A stretch of DNA of 60,999 nucleotides from Deltaproteobacteria bacterium. Its GTDB lineage: Bacteria > Myxococcota_A > Polyangia > DRWM01 > JAAZOP01. Every line of letters begins with the position of its first letter. Position 1 is the stretch's first letter. Below, in pieces: positions 7,061-15,534 of this stretch. Made by a program: the position numbers and the translations under genes. The notes under the pieces are model-generated. The model was not told the DNA's origin and did not search any database. It saw only the letters and a list, made by a program, of their open reading frames with translations. The stretch lies in contig JACRCZ010000077.1 of NCBI GenBank assembly GCA_016218765.1, positions 1 through 60,999 of the forward strand, in the 5' to 3' direction.

Positions 7061-7970
7061 CCGTCATGTCTAGAAGCCGTTGCTCGACGAGCTTCACGAG
7101 CAATGCTCCGAGACTGCCCTTGACCCTCATCCGGTAGTCCGCCCGTTCGAAGAAGTTCATTCCACGCTCGACAACAAAACGCTGGTACTTCTCGCCCACC
7201 TTGGCCTCTGGTGGAACAACGGCGATGGGAGTCCCGCCAAACTTCTCCAGCATCGAGAAGCACGGGATGTCGGTCAACCCGTCGCCGACGTAGATCATGT
7301 TGTGGAACGGCACGGGTCTCGATGCGGGATCCACCCACTCGTTGACCTTCGTCGGGTCGCGATCGCCGAAGAACCCCTTGTTGATCTCGTAGAGGTATCG
7401 GGTTTTCTCAGTGAAGGAAACCGCCCGCCGAATTCGGGCGAGCCCGTTGGGACCATCATCCAACTGGCAAGCGACCACTCGGTCCTCGAAGAAATCGCCG
7501 AGCCCGTGGCGGGCCAGCCCGGCCTTGACCAACGGTTCCAGGCCACCGCTCACGACGTAGAACTCGACCTTCGGATAGTAAGTGTGCTCATCGGTGAGCT
7601 GACCGTAGTGAATGGACCTTGTGATCGCGCTATCCTTCACGAGATCCCTGAGGTACTTGAAGGTCTCGTGGATCCCCTCGAACGGCTCAGCGAGCTGTGT
7701 CCTGCCGAAGTCCTCCAGGTCCGAGTTCTTCAGGCCCTTCAGCGGACTTCCGTCGCGTGCCACCTCGTCGAGCACGTAGTTGAGGAAGCCGAACACGTGA
7801 TCCTGTCCGTCGCGGTAGACGCGCTTGTCAATCTCCTTGCGGAACTGCTCCCTGTTGACGTTTGCCCTCTCGTAGAACAGTTGCGCGGTCGAGTCAGGGA
7901 ACAGGGTATCATCGAAGTCGAAAACAAGTGCAATCGTCAACTTCGTGCGAAGCTGCTCGGTCTCGGCCAT
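7029..7970 (-). CDS. HAD-superfamily phosphatase
   Basis: A 313-residue cytoplasmic hydrolase of the haloacid dehalogenase fold. Motif I is VFDFDDTLFPD, with nucleophile Asp18 and acid/base Asp20; motif II is the YVVSGG near residue 165; motif IV is YVGDGLTDIPCF near residue 245, binding Mg2+. The long insert between motifs I and II forms a cap. The layout resembles phosphoserine-phosphatase-like HADs, but the substrate cannot be read from sequence. ATG at 7970 follows GGAGGA by 6 nt. Base composition is slightly less GC-rich than the later genes, consistent with a transferred island. Confidence 0.85.
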   Translation of the reverse strand: MAETEQLRTKLTIALVFDFDDTLFPDSTAQLFYERANVNREQFRKEIDKRVYRDGQDHVFGFLNYVLDEVARDGSPLKGLKNSDLEDFGRTQLAEPFEGIHETFKYLRDLVKDSAITRSIHYGQLTDEHTYYPKVEFYVVSGGLEPLVKAGLARHGLGDFFEDRVVACQLDDGPNGLARIRRAVSFTEKTRYLYEINKGFFGDRDPTKVNEWVDPASRPVPFHNMIYVGDGLTDIPCFSMLEKFGGTPIAVVPPEAKVGEKYQRFVVERGMNFFERADYRMRVKGSLGALLVKLVEQRLLDMTVRIQFLAASP

Positions 7971-7993
7971 CGCGATTCCTCCTCTTGGCAGCA

Positions 7994-8022
7994 ATACTAC
8001 GGCAACGCTGGCCGGGGAACAA
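7994..8022 (-). promoter_or_regulatory. sigma70-like promoter of the HAD gene
   Basis: On the minus strand: TTGTTC (8022-8017), 17-bp spacer, TAGTAT (7999-7994), about 24 nt before the ATG at 7970. Confidence 0.5.
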
Positions 8023-8240
8023 GTTGGCATCGGTCATCGCCTCACTGGGCGGACACCATCGCCGATTTGTCCGGCGCTCGGCTGTCCGCCGCCGGTGGGA
8101 GGCGCGCAACCGGGAGGTCGGGAGTGCCGATGCGTTCCGCCAGGCACAGGCTACTGCGGCCGTGCTTGCGCCGCTCCCTGGAATCGCGCACCATTCCCGT
8201 GGTGGCTGCCAGGTTCCACCAGGACCAAGGAGGATTCCGG

Positions 8241-8714
8241 ATGCGTGCGCGGGTCTGGATCGGAGCTGCCGTCCTGATCCTCGCCGGAGGTGGTTGCCCG
8301 GCTGACGACGATCTTCCACCCGACACCGGCGACGACGGCGAAGGTGAGACGGCGGTCGACGACAGAACGGCGGAAGTTGACGGCGGCGCGGCCGACGACG
8401 GGCCGACGGAGGCCGACGCGGCTGCCTGCACCCCCTCCGACAATCTGGCATGCATGCAGAGCTGCGCCGCGCCGATGTGGACCCCGAACGGCGGGGTGTG
8501 CGTGGACGGCGAGTGCCGCTGCGACCTGTGCGACGATTCGACCTGCTACGTCTACTGCTCCGGGGGCGGGGGCCGCAACACGAGCCGATGCTACGGCGAC
8601 CGCTGCCAGTGCAGCCACGAGGATCCCCCGTGGGACGCCGAAGCGGGAGCGGACGACGCGGACGTCGGGATTGCGGACGAAGGGGCGGCGGACGCCGACG
8701 CGGGCGTCGAGTAG
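8241..8714 (+). CDS. Asp/Glu-rich, Cys-rich secreted protein
   Basis: A 157-residue protein with an export signal (MRARVWIGAAVLILAGGGC), probably a lipoprotein although LAGGGC is a non-standard lipobox. An acidic linker (DDDLPPDTGDDGEGE) leads into a Cys-rich core of about 70 residues (CMQSCAAPMW, GVCVDGECRCDLCDDSTCYV, CYGDRCQCSH) likely held by disulphides, and then a second acidic tail. The pattern is typical of myxobacterial-type surface proteins; no family is assigned. SD is aggaggattccgg before ATG 8241. Confidence 0.65.
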   Translation: MRARVWIGAAVLILAGGGCPADDDLPPDTGDDGEGETAVDDRTAEVDGGAADDGPTEADAAACTPSDNLACMQSCAAPMWTPNGGVCVDGECRCDLCDDSTCYVYCSGGGGRNTSRCYGDRCQCSHEDPPWDAEAGADDADVGIADEGAADADAGVE

Positions 8715-8939
8715 CGGTCACCTCACGATCAACCGCCACCAAGACGGACCCGCCCCGGCTCCAGGTCGTCCGTCACCCGGCGCACCTCCTGGCCGGTTCG
8801 CCTCGCGCGATCCTCCTCCAACCCGTCTTCGAACGCCGTTCGCTCGTGCCCGTCGCGCCGGTTCGCAGCGGCGGCGCGGCGTCTTGGCGACGACGTCCAG
8901 GCCGCGTCGCGAGGCATGTGTAGGCGATCAGGGCTGCAG

Positions 8940-9476
8940 CTACGGCGCGTCGTGGAACAGCTCGGGGTGCGAGGCTCTGAACTGACGGACGGAACGGTTG
9001 AGTTCATCGAGATGCTCACTGGCGATTTCTTCGCCGACCTCGCCCGCGCGCTGCATCATGCCAGGCATGTCCCGAATCGCGCGCTGACCCACGTCCGTCC
9101 CGTAGAACCACGCCAGCTGGCGCAACTCCAATTCGGTGAACGAGCTGGTCAGAATCTCGGCCATGCGTGGACCGAGGATCTCAAGGGACATGCAGCGCCG
9201 GTAGAAGTCCAGGAAGACGCCCCGAAGCGGGGCGAGCGAAGGATCCATCGCCACCTGCATGTCGAGGATCGATTGGAGCTGTACCTCCATGGCAGCCTCC
9301 AGGCCCACCATCTCCAGGTACGACATGGCGGCCTGCATGTGCGTCTCGGGCGTAGATTCCGCTGCGAGGCTGGTGGGCATGGCGGTCGCGGGATCGGGGC
9401 ACGTTGCACACGCGGACACCATGCCGAGAACGCACACGGCTGCCGCAGCAAACCCGAACGTACGCTGTACACGCAT
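8940..9476 (-). CDS. DUF2059-like lipoprotein
   Basis: A 178-residue exported protein: signal peptide to VLGMVSAC, a good lipobox with Cys21, then a helical domain with ETHMQAAMSYLEMVGLEAAM and LTSSFTELELRQLAWFYGTD. The 'F-x-E-L-x2-L-x2-FY-x-T/S-x2-G' segment is the hallmark of DUF2059, a periplasmic domain of unknown activity. The chosen ATG at 9476 has GGAGGTGGG in front. It is convergent with the acidic Cys-rich protein gene. Confidence 0.75.
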   Translation of the reverse strand: MRVQRTFGFAAAAVCVLGMVSACATCPDPATAMPTSLAAESTPETHMQAAMSYLEMVGLEAAMEVQLQSILDMQVAMDPSLAPLRGVFLDFYRRCMSLEILGPRMAEILTSSFTELELRQLAWFYGTDVGQRAIRDMPGMMQRAGEVGEEIASEHLDELNRSVRQFRASHPELFHDAP

Positions 9477-9618
9477 CGGCCCACCTCCGGACGATCTGCT
9501 CGTCACCCCTCGGAGGTTGGAGACTGCCCCGCCGCACCGACCGGCGTCAAGCCGCGGAGAGTCCGTCTCATCTGGTCCATCACCAGGCGCACATCTTGGC
9601 GGGTGCGTGATCGGCCGC

Positions 9619-10062
9619 TCACGACCGCCGACGGGCTCCCCGGCGCACGCCCCCAAGCGACGCAGCCGGAGGAGCCCAGCCGCACGCCGCACCGGCCGCC
9701 GGGACCAGCTTCTCCCCGATGGCCCTCACCATCCGCCGGATCTGCGACGGACTGCACTCGCCCCCCTCGCTGCAGCGCAGATGCAGGTCGGCGAAGGCCC
9801 GCGAAAGGTGGGCGTCCAGGGGGAGCATGTCCGGACTCCTCTCCGCCAGATCCTCGATCACCCGGCGCAAGCGCTCGGTCCCCCGGGGACGATGGCCGGT
9901 CTTGCACTCGGCGACGGGCGCAGCCGCCATCCGGGCGGCGATCCAGCCCTTGCCCGCGGCGTTCTGGACGAGCGCGGGGTCGGGACTGGCCGCCTCCTCG
10001 TCCGCCAGGGCCGCCAGCCGTGCGGCCCGTTCGAGTACTTCGTATCGGCCGAGCTTCGTCAT
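9619..10062 (-). CDS. hypothetical protein
   Basis: A 147-residue soluble protein (MTKLGRYEVLERAARLAALA). The middle is helical with a short Cys pair (LRCSEGGECSPSQIRRMVRA). I do not recognise it. The last ~25 residues are Ala/Gly/Arg-rich and may be poorly constrained. ATG at 10062 follows GGAGGT by 7 nt. Confidence 0.5.
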   Translation of the reverse strand: MTKLGRYEVLERAARLAALADEEAASPDPALVQNAAGKGWIAARMAAAPVAECKTGHRPRGTERLRRVIEDLAERSPDMLPLDAHLSRAFADLHLRCSEGGECSPSQIRRMVRAIGEKLVPAAGAACGWAPPAASLGGVRRGARRRS

Positions 10063-10172
10063 GACCGTGACCTCCGCGTCTTGCACGGTGTCCCGTCGGC
10101 AACGGTGCGCAACGCCCGCAGCCCCGCCCGCGGCGACGTCGGCGGCGCGGCCCGTGGGGCGCAGCGTGACGC

Positions 10173-10367
10173 CTACCGCCCCGCGAGATTCCTGTAGAGC
10201 GCGGCGCGATGGACGCCGGGCTGCCGGGCAACCTGGCGTGCTGAGAGGTTCGGGTTGGCCATCAGCGTGCGGGCCATCTCGAGCTGCTCGGGCGTGAGGG
10301 CGCGGGGGCGGCCGAGCTTGGCGCCGCCGGACAGCAGGCGCCCAGCACGGCAAACATACCGACCCAC
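10173..10367 (-). pseudogene. remnant of a serine resolvase/invertase (C-terminal HTH only)
   Basis: The 64-codon frame contains GRPRALTPEQLEMARTLMAN followed by LSARQVARQPGVHRAALYRN. This is the Hin-type helix-turn-helix found at the C-terminus of serine resolvases and invertases (GRP-x-LT-x2-Q...VA-x3-GVSRxTLYR). The catalytic domain is absent upstream, so this is a broken leftover of a site-specific recombinase. It marks the right side of the accessory island. Confidence 0.7.
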
Positions 10368-10560
10368 GTTCGCCTTCGATCACACCACACACCGCGACGC
10401 TGCGCCCGGACGGCGTGGCCGTCAAGTCGCGCCAGCAGGTCTGCGAATCTTCCGCAGTCGCCGCCCCAGGCGACGAAGCGGTCCACTCGTGACCGCCGAC
10501 CGCCAACCCCCGACCCCCGACTCCCCCCCGCGCCGCCTCCCGGCGCCCCCGGCGCCGGGA

Positions 10561-10590
10561 GCCCTGAGCGAGCGCAGCGAGTCGAAGGGC
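10561..10590. repeat. dispersed intergenic repeat 'CCTGAGCG...TCGAAGGG'
   Basis: A 30-bp element running cctgagcgagcgcagcgag then tcgaaggg. A shorter variant (cctgagcttgtcgaaggg) lies near 40508, and a degenerate one (ccgagcgaaatcgaaggg) at 47885. From memory, this family is scattered between genes in many unrelated environmental bacteria. Confidence 0.7.
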
Positions 10591-10608
10591 CGTCCTCCGA
10601 GGTCACCC

Positions 10609-12771
10609 TCACGCCGTCGGCCGCCCGGCCGCCCGCACCGCCCGCATCGCCCGCAACAACGCCTCCTCCCCCAGCGGCTTCGCCACGAAACCGTCCATCC
10701 CGGCCGCGAGACACCGCCGGCGATCCGACTCGCCCGCGTGCGCCGTCACCGCCACGATCGGCAGGTGCCGCCCCGTCTCCCGCTCCGCCGAACGAATCCG
10801 CGCCGCCACCTCGAATCCGTCCATCTCCGGCATCTGCAGGTCCAGGAGCAACAAGTCGAAACCCCCGGGATCCGCCTCCACCGCCGCCAGCGCCGCAAGA
10901 CCGTTCACCGCCGCTCGCACCCGGTGCCCGTGACGCTCGAGCATCCGCACCACCAGCAACCGGTTGCTCGGACTGTCCTCCGCCACCAACACCCGCAAAG
11001 GACGCGCGTCCGGCTCGCCCGGCGACGCACGCGGCGGCACGGACGACCGCTCGGGCTCGTCCTCCACCACCGCACCCGCCTCCGCCCGGCCGAACCTCGC
11101 CGTGAAATGCACCGTGCTCCCCCGCCCCTCGGCCCCGTCCAGCCCGATCGTGCCCCCCATCAGCCGCACCAGACGCGCGCAGATCGCCAGTCCCAACCCG
11201 GCCCCGCCGTAACGCCGCGTGTTCGACGCATCGACCTGCACGAACGGCTCGAACACCTCGACCCGCCGCGCCGCGGGAATCCCGATCCCCGTGTCCGTCA
11301 CCGCGAAGCGCAGACACACCCCGTCCCCCACCCCCTCCTCCACCCCGACGTCCACCGCCACCGCCCCCTCCGGCGTGAACTTGAGCGCGTTGTCCAGCAC
11401 GTTGAGCAGCACCTGCTGCAGACGACCGCGATCGCCCAGCACCACCTCGGGCACCTCGTCCGCCACCCGCCCCCCCAACACCAGCCCCTTCTGCCGCGCC
11501 AACGGCTCGACGCGCCGCAACACCGCCTGCAACGTCACCCGCGGCCGGAACGGTCGCGCCTCCAAGGCCAGCCGGTCCGCCTCGATGCGCGAGAGGTCCA
11601 GGAGGTCGTTCACGATCCGCAGCAGCTCCTCGCCCGCGTCGCGCGCCACCACCGCACATTCGCGCTGCTCCGGCGTCAGCTCGGACTCGAGCAGCAGCGA
11701 CAGCATCCCCAGGACCGCGTTCATCGGCGTGCGCAGCTCGTGGCTCGTGTTCGCCAGGAAGACCGATTTCGCTCGGCTCGCCGCCTCCGCCGCCTCCGCC
11801 GCCCGGCCCAGCTCCCGCTCCGCCTCCTTGCGGTCCGTCACGTCCAGCGCCAGGCCGTCGTAGCGCATCTCGCCGCCAGGCAGCACCTCCGGCTCCGACA
11901 TCACCTGGAACCACCGCGTCTCGCCCGAACCCACCCGCACCCGCCCCGTCCACCGCCACGGTCCCCGCACCGCCGCCGACTCCCGGATGGAACGCCAGAA
12001 AACCTCCCGATCGTCCGGATGCACCAGCTCGAACAGCCGCTCCGACCCCGCCTCGAAGTCCGATGGCTCCAGCCCCGACATCTCCAGGAGCCGCGGACTG
12101 ACGAAGATCAACCGCACCCGACCCTCGGACGTCACCATCGCCTGGTACGTGATCGCCGGGACGTTCCCCGCCAGCTTGCGGAAACGCTCCTCCCCCGCCC
12201 GCAGCGCATCCCGCGCCTCCCGCCGCAACAACGCCACCGCCGCCTGGTTCACGAACGTCTCCAGCGTCGCCGCACGGTCCAGCAACCCGGCCGAGTGCGT
12301 GACCAGGCCGACCTTGCCCAGAAGCCGCCCCTCCGCCACCATCCCCATCGACCAGATCCGCCCCACCCCGAACCGCCGCTCGATCGCCGCACAACGCTCC
12401 GCATCCGCGACCCCGAAACTGAACACGTGCAGCCCGCCCGGAACCTCCACCAGCCGCCCCCGCAACAACGGCTCCCGCGCCCGCTCCTCGATGCGCACGT
12501 CCGCAGTCTCCAGCGGCACCGGGAACGCCTCCACGAGACTCCGCACCTCCTCCTCACGCCCCAGGAGGCAACGGGGACGGAACGTGTCGCCCCCGACGTC
12601 GAAGGAGGCGACCGTGACCATCGCGTCCGGCACCAGGACCCGCAGGCGCTCTCCGATGAAACGATACAGATCGTCGTCGGGCCCCAAATGCAGAAAACCG
12701 CTCGCCGACTGCCACAGGAACTCGACGTCGTGCGCCCGCTCGCCCCCCGCTCCCACCTCGCCGCTCGTCAC
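10609..12771 (-). CDS. hybrid sensor histidine kinase (GAF-PAS-HisKA-HATPase-REC)
   Basis: A 720-residue cytoplasmic hybrid kinase. An N-terminal GAF-like segment (~10-190) precedes a PAS domain (~195-315, ITYQAMVTSEGRVRLIFVSP, ending DGLALDVTDRKEAE). HisKA follows with the phospho-acceptor His in NTSHELRTPMNAVLGM, then an HATPase with N box LLNVLDNALKF, G1 DTGIGI and G2 GAGLGLAI. The receiver (~595-715) has LLLLDLQMPEMDG as phosphorylation site, VAVTAHA and VAKPL. No transmembrane helix is seen. GTG 12771 (VTSGEVGAGG) was chosen because GGGAGGT lies upstream and the reading frame before it is repeat-derived. Signal and downstream partner are unknown; it sits alone. Confidence 0.88.
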   Translation of the reverse strand: MTSGEVGAGGERAHDVEFLWQSASGFLHLGPDDDLYRFIGERLRVLVPDAMVTVASFDVGGDTFRPRCLLGREEEVRSLVEAFPVPLETADVRIEERAREPLLRGRLVEVPGGLHVFSFGVADAERCAAIERRFGVGRIWSMGMVAEGRLLGKVGLVTHSAGLLDRAATLETFVNQAAVALLRREARDALRAGEERFRKLAGNVPAITYQAMVTSEGRVRLIFVSPRLLEMSGLEPSDFEAGSERLFELVHPDDREVFWRSIRESAAVRGPWRWTGRVRVGSGETRWFQVMSEPEVLPGGEMRYDGLALDVTDRKEAERELGRAAEAAEAASRAKSVFLANTSHELRTPMNAVLGMLSLLLESELTPEQRECAVVARDAGEELLRIVNDLLDLSRIEADRLALEARPFRPRVTLQAVLRRVEPLARQKGLVLGGRVADEVPEVVLGDRGRLQQVLLNVLDNALKFTPEGAVAVDVGVEEGVGDGVCLRFAVTDTGIGIPAARRVEVFEPFVQVDASNTRRYGGAGLGLAICARLVRLMGGTIGLDGAEGRGSTVHFTARFGRAEAGAVVEDEPERSSVPPRASPGEPDARPLRVLVAEDSPSNRLLVVRMLERHGHRVRAAVNGLAALAAVEADPGGFDLLLLDLQMPEMDGFEVAARIRSAERETGRHLPIVAVTAHAGESDRRRCLAAGMDGFVAKPLGEEALLRAMRAVRAAGRPTA

Positions 12772-12951
12772 GTGCCCCGGACCTCCCGCGGCCGGGGGTC
12801 CGCCCCGGCGGCGGCAGAGTGTACCATCGACCGGCCACGCACTCGCGCATCGCTCGCCGCAACCCTGCGCCGTCGGCATCACGGTCACGCGCCCCCCCCA
12901 AGCGAAACCGCCCCTCCCCTTCGTGCGCGTGCCCTCTCGGCGCCCTTCAGG

Positions 12952-13026
12952 AACTCGTCCCGATCGACCCACCCCCAACTCATCCCGATCGACCCACCCC
13001 CAACTCGTCCCGATCGACCCACCTCC
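12952..13026. repeat. 25-bp tandem repeat, three copies
   Basis: The unit aactcgtcccgatcgaccc plus acccccc-like spacer is repeated three times with one or two differences, in the gap between the divergent hybrid kinase and metallophosphoesterase genes. Each copy carries a cgatcg palindrome. It could bind a regulator or be a neutral slippage product. Confidence 0.75.
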
Positions 13027-13076
13027 AGCCAACATCCTCCTTCCCCCCGCCCCGCCCCTGCGCTACCGTCCGCCGC

Positions 13077-14012
13077 GTGCCACACGACCGCCTCGCCGTC
13101 GTCGCCCACGTCTCGGACCTCCATCCGACCGGCGTCGCACGCCCCGCTCCCTGGGACCTGCTCGGCAAACGCGCCCTGGGCTGGGCCAACCTCGCGTTCC
13201 TCCGCCGGCGCCGCCACCCCTTCGCACTCCTCGAACGGACCATGGCCGACCTGCGCGCCGAACCGCCCGATCACCTGCTCGTCGGCGGCGACGTCGCCAA
13301 CCTCGGCCTCCCCGCCGAGTTCGCCGCGTCCCGCGCCGTGCTCGGCGGCAGCGGCCTCCCCCCCGAACGCATCTCCGCGGTCCCGGGCAACCACGACCGC
13401 TATACCGCCGACGCCGAACGAAATCACCTCTTCGAAACCTACTTCGGCGTGTTCGCCCAAAGCGTCGCGCCGTTCGGGGACGGATCGTTCCCCTTCCTCC
13501 AGCCGCGCGACGGCTTCTCCGTTCTCGGCCTCTGTTCGGGCTGGCCGGCCTCCCCCATCCAGGCCCGCGGCACCATCGGCCAACGCCAGCTCGCCCGGCT
13601 GCGCGACCTCCTCGCCCATCCCCTCGCCCGACCACCCCTCCTGGTCGTCCTGCATCACCCGCCCCTGCCCTACGAAAACACCCTCGAACAGTGGCTCAAC
13701 GGCCTGCACGACTGGCGCGAGCTCCTCGAGCTCCTCTCGGGCACCGGCGCCACCATCCTCCACGGCCACCGCCACCTCTCCCTCCACGCCCTCGTCGAGA
13801 CCGCACGCGGTCCGCTCCGCGTCATCGGCGTGCCCTCGACCAGCGACCGCGGCGGACGGAACGAACGCTCCGGCGGATACCACCGCTACCGCTTCGGCCC
13901 GGACGGCTTCGCCGGCGGAGAACGCCGCATCTGGAACGACGCGAAAGGCGCGTTCGACACCCGCGATCTGCCCGCTCCCGTCCATGTGCCCTGGAAGGAG
14001 GTTCGGCGATGA
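13077..14012 (+). CDS. calcineurin-type metallophosphoesterase
   Basis: A 311-residue metal-dependent phosphoesterase. Dimetal motifs are in order: HVSDLH near residue 11 (D-x-H), LLVGGDVANLG (GD), VPGNHDR (GNHD), LVVLHHPPLPYE and LHGHRH (GHxH). The Asn-His pair needed for catalysis is present. Substrate is not evident; related enzymes act on cyclic nucleotides or phospholipids. GTG 13077 has no ribosome site but follows TACCGT (13063-13068) by 8 nt, so a leaderless start is likely. Its end overlaps the RidA gene (ATGA). Confidence 0.85.
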   Translation: MPHDRLAVVAHVSDLHPTGVARPAPWDLLGKRALGWANLAFLRRRRHPFALLERTMADLRAEPPDHLLVGGDVANLGLPAEFAASRAVLGGSGLPPERISAVPGNHDRYTADAERNHLFETYFGVFAQSVAPFGDGSFPFLQPRDGFSVLGLCSGWPASPIQARGTIGQRQLARLRDLLAHPLARPPLLVVLHHPPLPYENTLEQWLNGLHDWRELLELLSGTGATILHGHRHLSLHALVETARGPLRVIGVPSTSDRGGRNERSGGYHRYRFGPDGFAGGERRIWNDAKGAFDTRDLPAPVHVPWKEVRR

Positions 14013-14392
14013 AGAAGCTCTGGCGCACGGACCACGCCCCGGCCGCCATCGGCCCCTACAGCCAGGCCGTCGAGGCCGGCGGCCTCGTCTTCCTCTCGGG
14101 ACAGATCCCCCTCGATCCCGCCACCGGCCAGCTCGTCCCGGGCGACGTCACCGCCCAGACCGAGCGCGTCCTGGACAACCTCGGCGCCGTGCTCGCCGCC
14201 GCGGGCCTCGACTTCTCCCACGTGCTCAAGACCACCATCTACCTCACCGACCTCGCGGCCTTCCCCAAGGTCAACGAGGCGTACGGACGCCGCTTCACGA
14301 CCGAACCGCCCGCGCGCGCCACCGTCCAGGTCGCCGCGTTGCCGCGCGGTGCGCTCGTCGAAATCGACGCCGTCGCCCGGCGCGAACCGTGA
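14009..14392 (+). CDS. ridA: RidA family enamine/imine deaminase
   Basis: A 127-residue RidA (YjgF/YER057c/UK114) protein, which hydrolyses reactive 2-aminoacrylate and related imines made by PLP enzymes. All signature blocks are present: AIGPYSQAVEAGGLVFLSGQ, TAQTERVLDNLGAVLAAAGL, TTIYLTDLAAFPKVNEAY and PARATVQVAALPRGALVEID, including the active-site Arg in ARATVQVA. The length is normal. SD GGAGG precedes ATG 14009. It is co-translated with the phosphoesterase in front and the unknown gene behind (GTGA). Confidence 0.93.
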   Translation: MKKLWRTDHAPAAIGPYSQAVEAGGLVFLSGQIPLDPATGQLVPGDVTAQTERVLDNLGAVLAAAGLDFSHVLKTTIYLTDLAAFPKVNEAYGRRFTTEPPARATVQVAALPRGALVEIDAVARREP

Positions 14393-15534
14393 GCAACACC
14401 ATGACCACGCCCGGTCGGGACGAGCTGCTCGCGCTGGCAGGCACCGGCAACCCGGACGAGCTGCGCCGCACCGCCGCCCAGGCAACCCCGGAGGACGCCG
14501 GGGCGCTCGTCGCCGCCCTGGCCGAACGCGGCGATGCCGCCGCGCTCGCCGCCCTCGACGCGGAAGTCGTCCCGAAGAACACCCGCAAGGCGGCAAGGCG
14601 CGCCCTCCACGCCCTGCGCGCCAAGGGCGTCCGCACCACGGAACCGGAACGCATCGGACGCCTCGGCACCGTCAACCCGGACCCCGCCACCGCCTTCCGG
14701 GCCGAAGCCTACGTCGCCGTCCCCCCGCCGCTCGCCGAGCTGCTGCTCGTCGTGCGCACCGCCGCCGACCGCCACCTCTACGTCGGGATCCTCGACGAGG
14801 AGGAACGCGTGATCGAAGGCGCCGCCTTCGGCGGCGCCACCAGACAGGGCGTGCGCGACCTCCTGGCCCGCAGGCGCAGCCGCGCCGACGCCTACGTCCC
14901 GCTCGACCCGGGCCACGTCGCCGCACGCCTGCGCGCGGCCGTGCTCCGCGCGCCGTCGCCCCACGGCAAGAAGGCAGGCCTCGGACGCGCCGAGATCGCC
15001 GAACAGCTCCCGTTCTGCGAGCCGCTCGCGGACGCCCCACACCCGGCCCTGGCCCTCGCCCCGGACGACCCGGCCGAGCTCGAAGCCGAGGCGGCCTGGG
15101 TCATCGAGCGCCTGGACGCGCGGGACCTGCCGTTCGCGCTCTCGCGCGAGCAGGTCGCGCTCCTCACGAAACGCCTGAACGCCGCTCGCGAAGCCCCGCT
15201 CATCGTCGTCCCCGGAACCGAAGCGAACCGCGAGGCCCAGGCCTTCCGCGCCTTCCTCGACGAAGACCTGCCCGCCGACCTCAAGACGGCCCTGGGCCTG
15301 CGCCTCCTGGATCGCGCGTGGGTCGCCCGCGAACACCGCGAAGCACGCCAGGCACGCGGCGAGGCCGCCTGCGGCGCGGCGCTCCTGCACCGCCCCGACT
15401 CCAACGTCGCCCAGGCACTGCTGCTGCGCTTCGCCGCCCTCCACGTCCGCCCCCCGCGAAGCACCGGCGACGAGAACGACCGGCACGACCAGCCGCCCGA
15501 ACGCCGCAGCGGCGGCGGCATCATCCTCCCGTAG
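14389..15534 (+). CDS. conserved hypothetical protein in the phosphoesterase-RidA operon
   Basis: A 381-residue, Ala/Arg/Glu-rich soluble protein. The N-terminal ~100 residues look like HEAT-type or other helical repeats (VAALAERGDAAALAALDAEV, TRKAARRALHALRAKGVRTT). The middle has LLLVVRTAADRHLYVGILDE, a mixed alpha/beta segment. I do not recognise a family. GTG 14389 overlaps the ridA stop. Its last 14 bp overlap the convergent ATC-hydrolase-like gene. Confidence 0.65.
   Translation: MSNTMTTPGRDELLALAGTGNPDELRRTAAQATPEDAGALVAALAERGDAAALAALDAEVVPKNTRKAARRALHALRAKGVRTTEPERIGRLGTVNPDPATAFRAEAYVAVPPPLAELLLVVRTAADRHLYVGILDEEERVIEGAAFGGATRQGVRDLLARRRSRADAYVPLDPGHVAARLRAAVLRAPSPHGKKAGLGRAEIAEQLPFCEPLADAPHPALALAPDDPAELEAEAAWVIERLDARDLPFALSREQVALLTKRLNAAREAPLIVVPGTEANREAQAFRAFLDEDLPADLKTALGLRLLDRAWVAREHREARQARGEAACGAALLHRPDSNVAQALLLRFAALHVRPPRSTGDENDRHDQPPERRSGGGIILP

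Noticed and set aside
10255..15534. Very long plus-strand open frame (over 1,700 codons)
   Set aside because: Only the last 382 codons (14389-15534) look like protein. The rest is opposite-strand or off-frame to the kinase, phosphoesterase and RidA genes and is Arg/Pro/His-rich as expected from GC-rich shadows.
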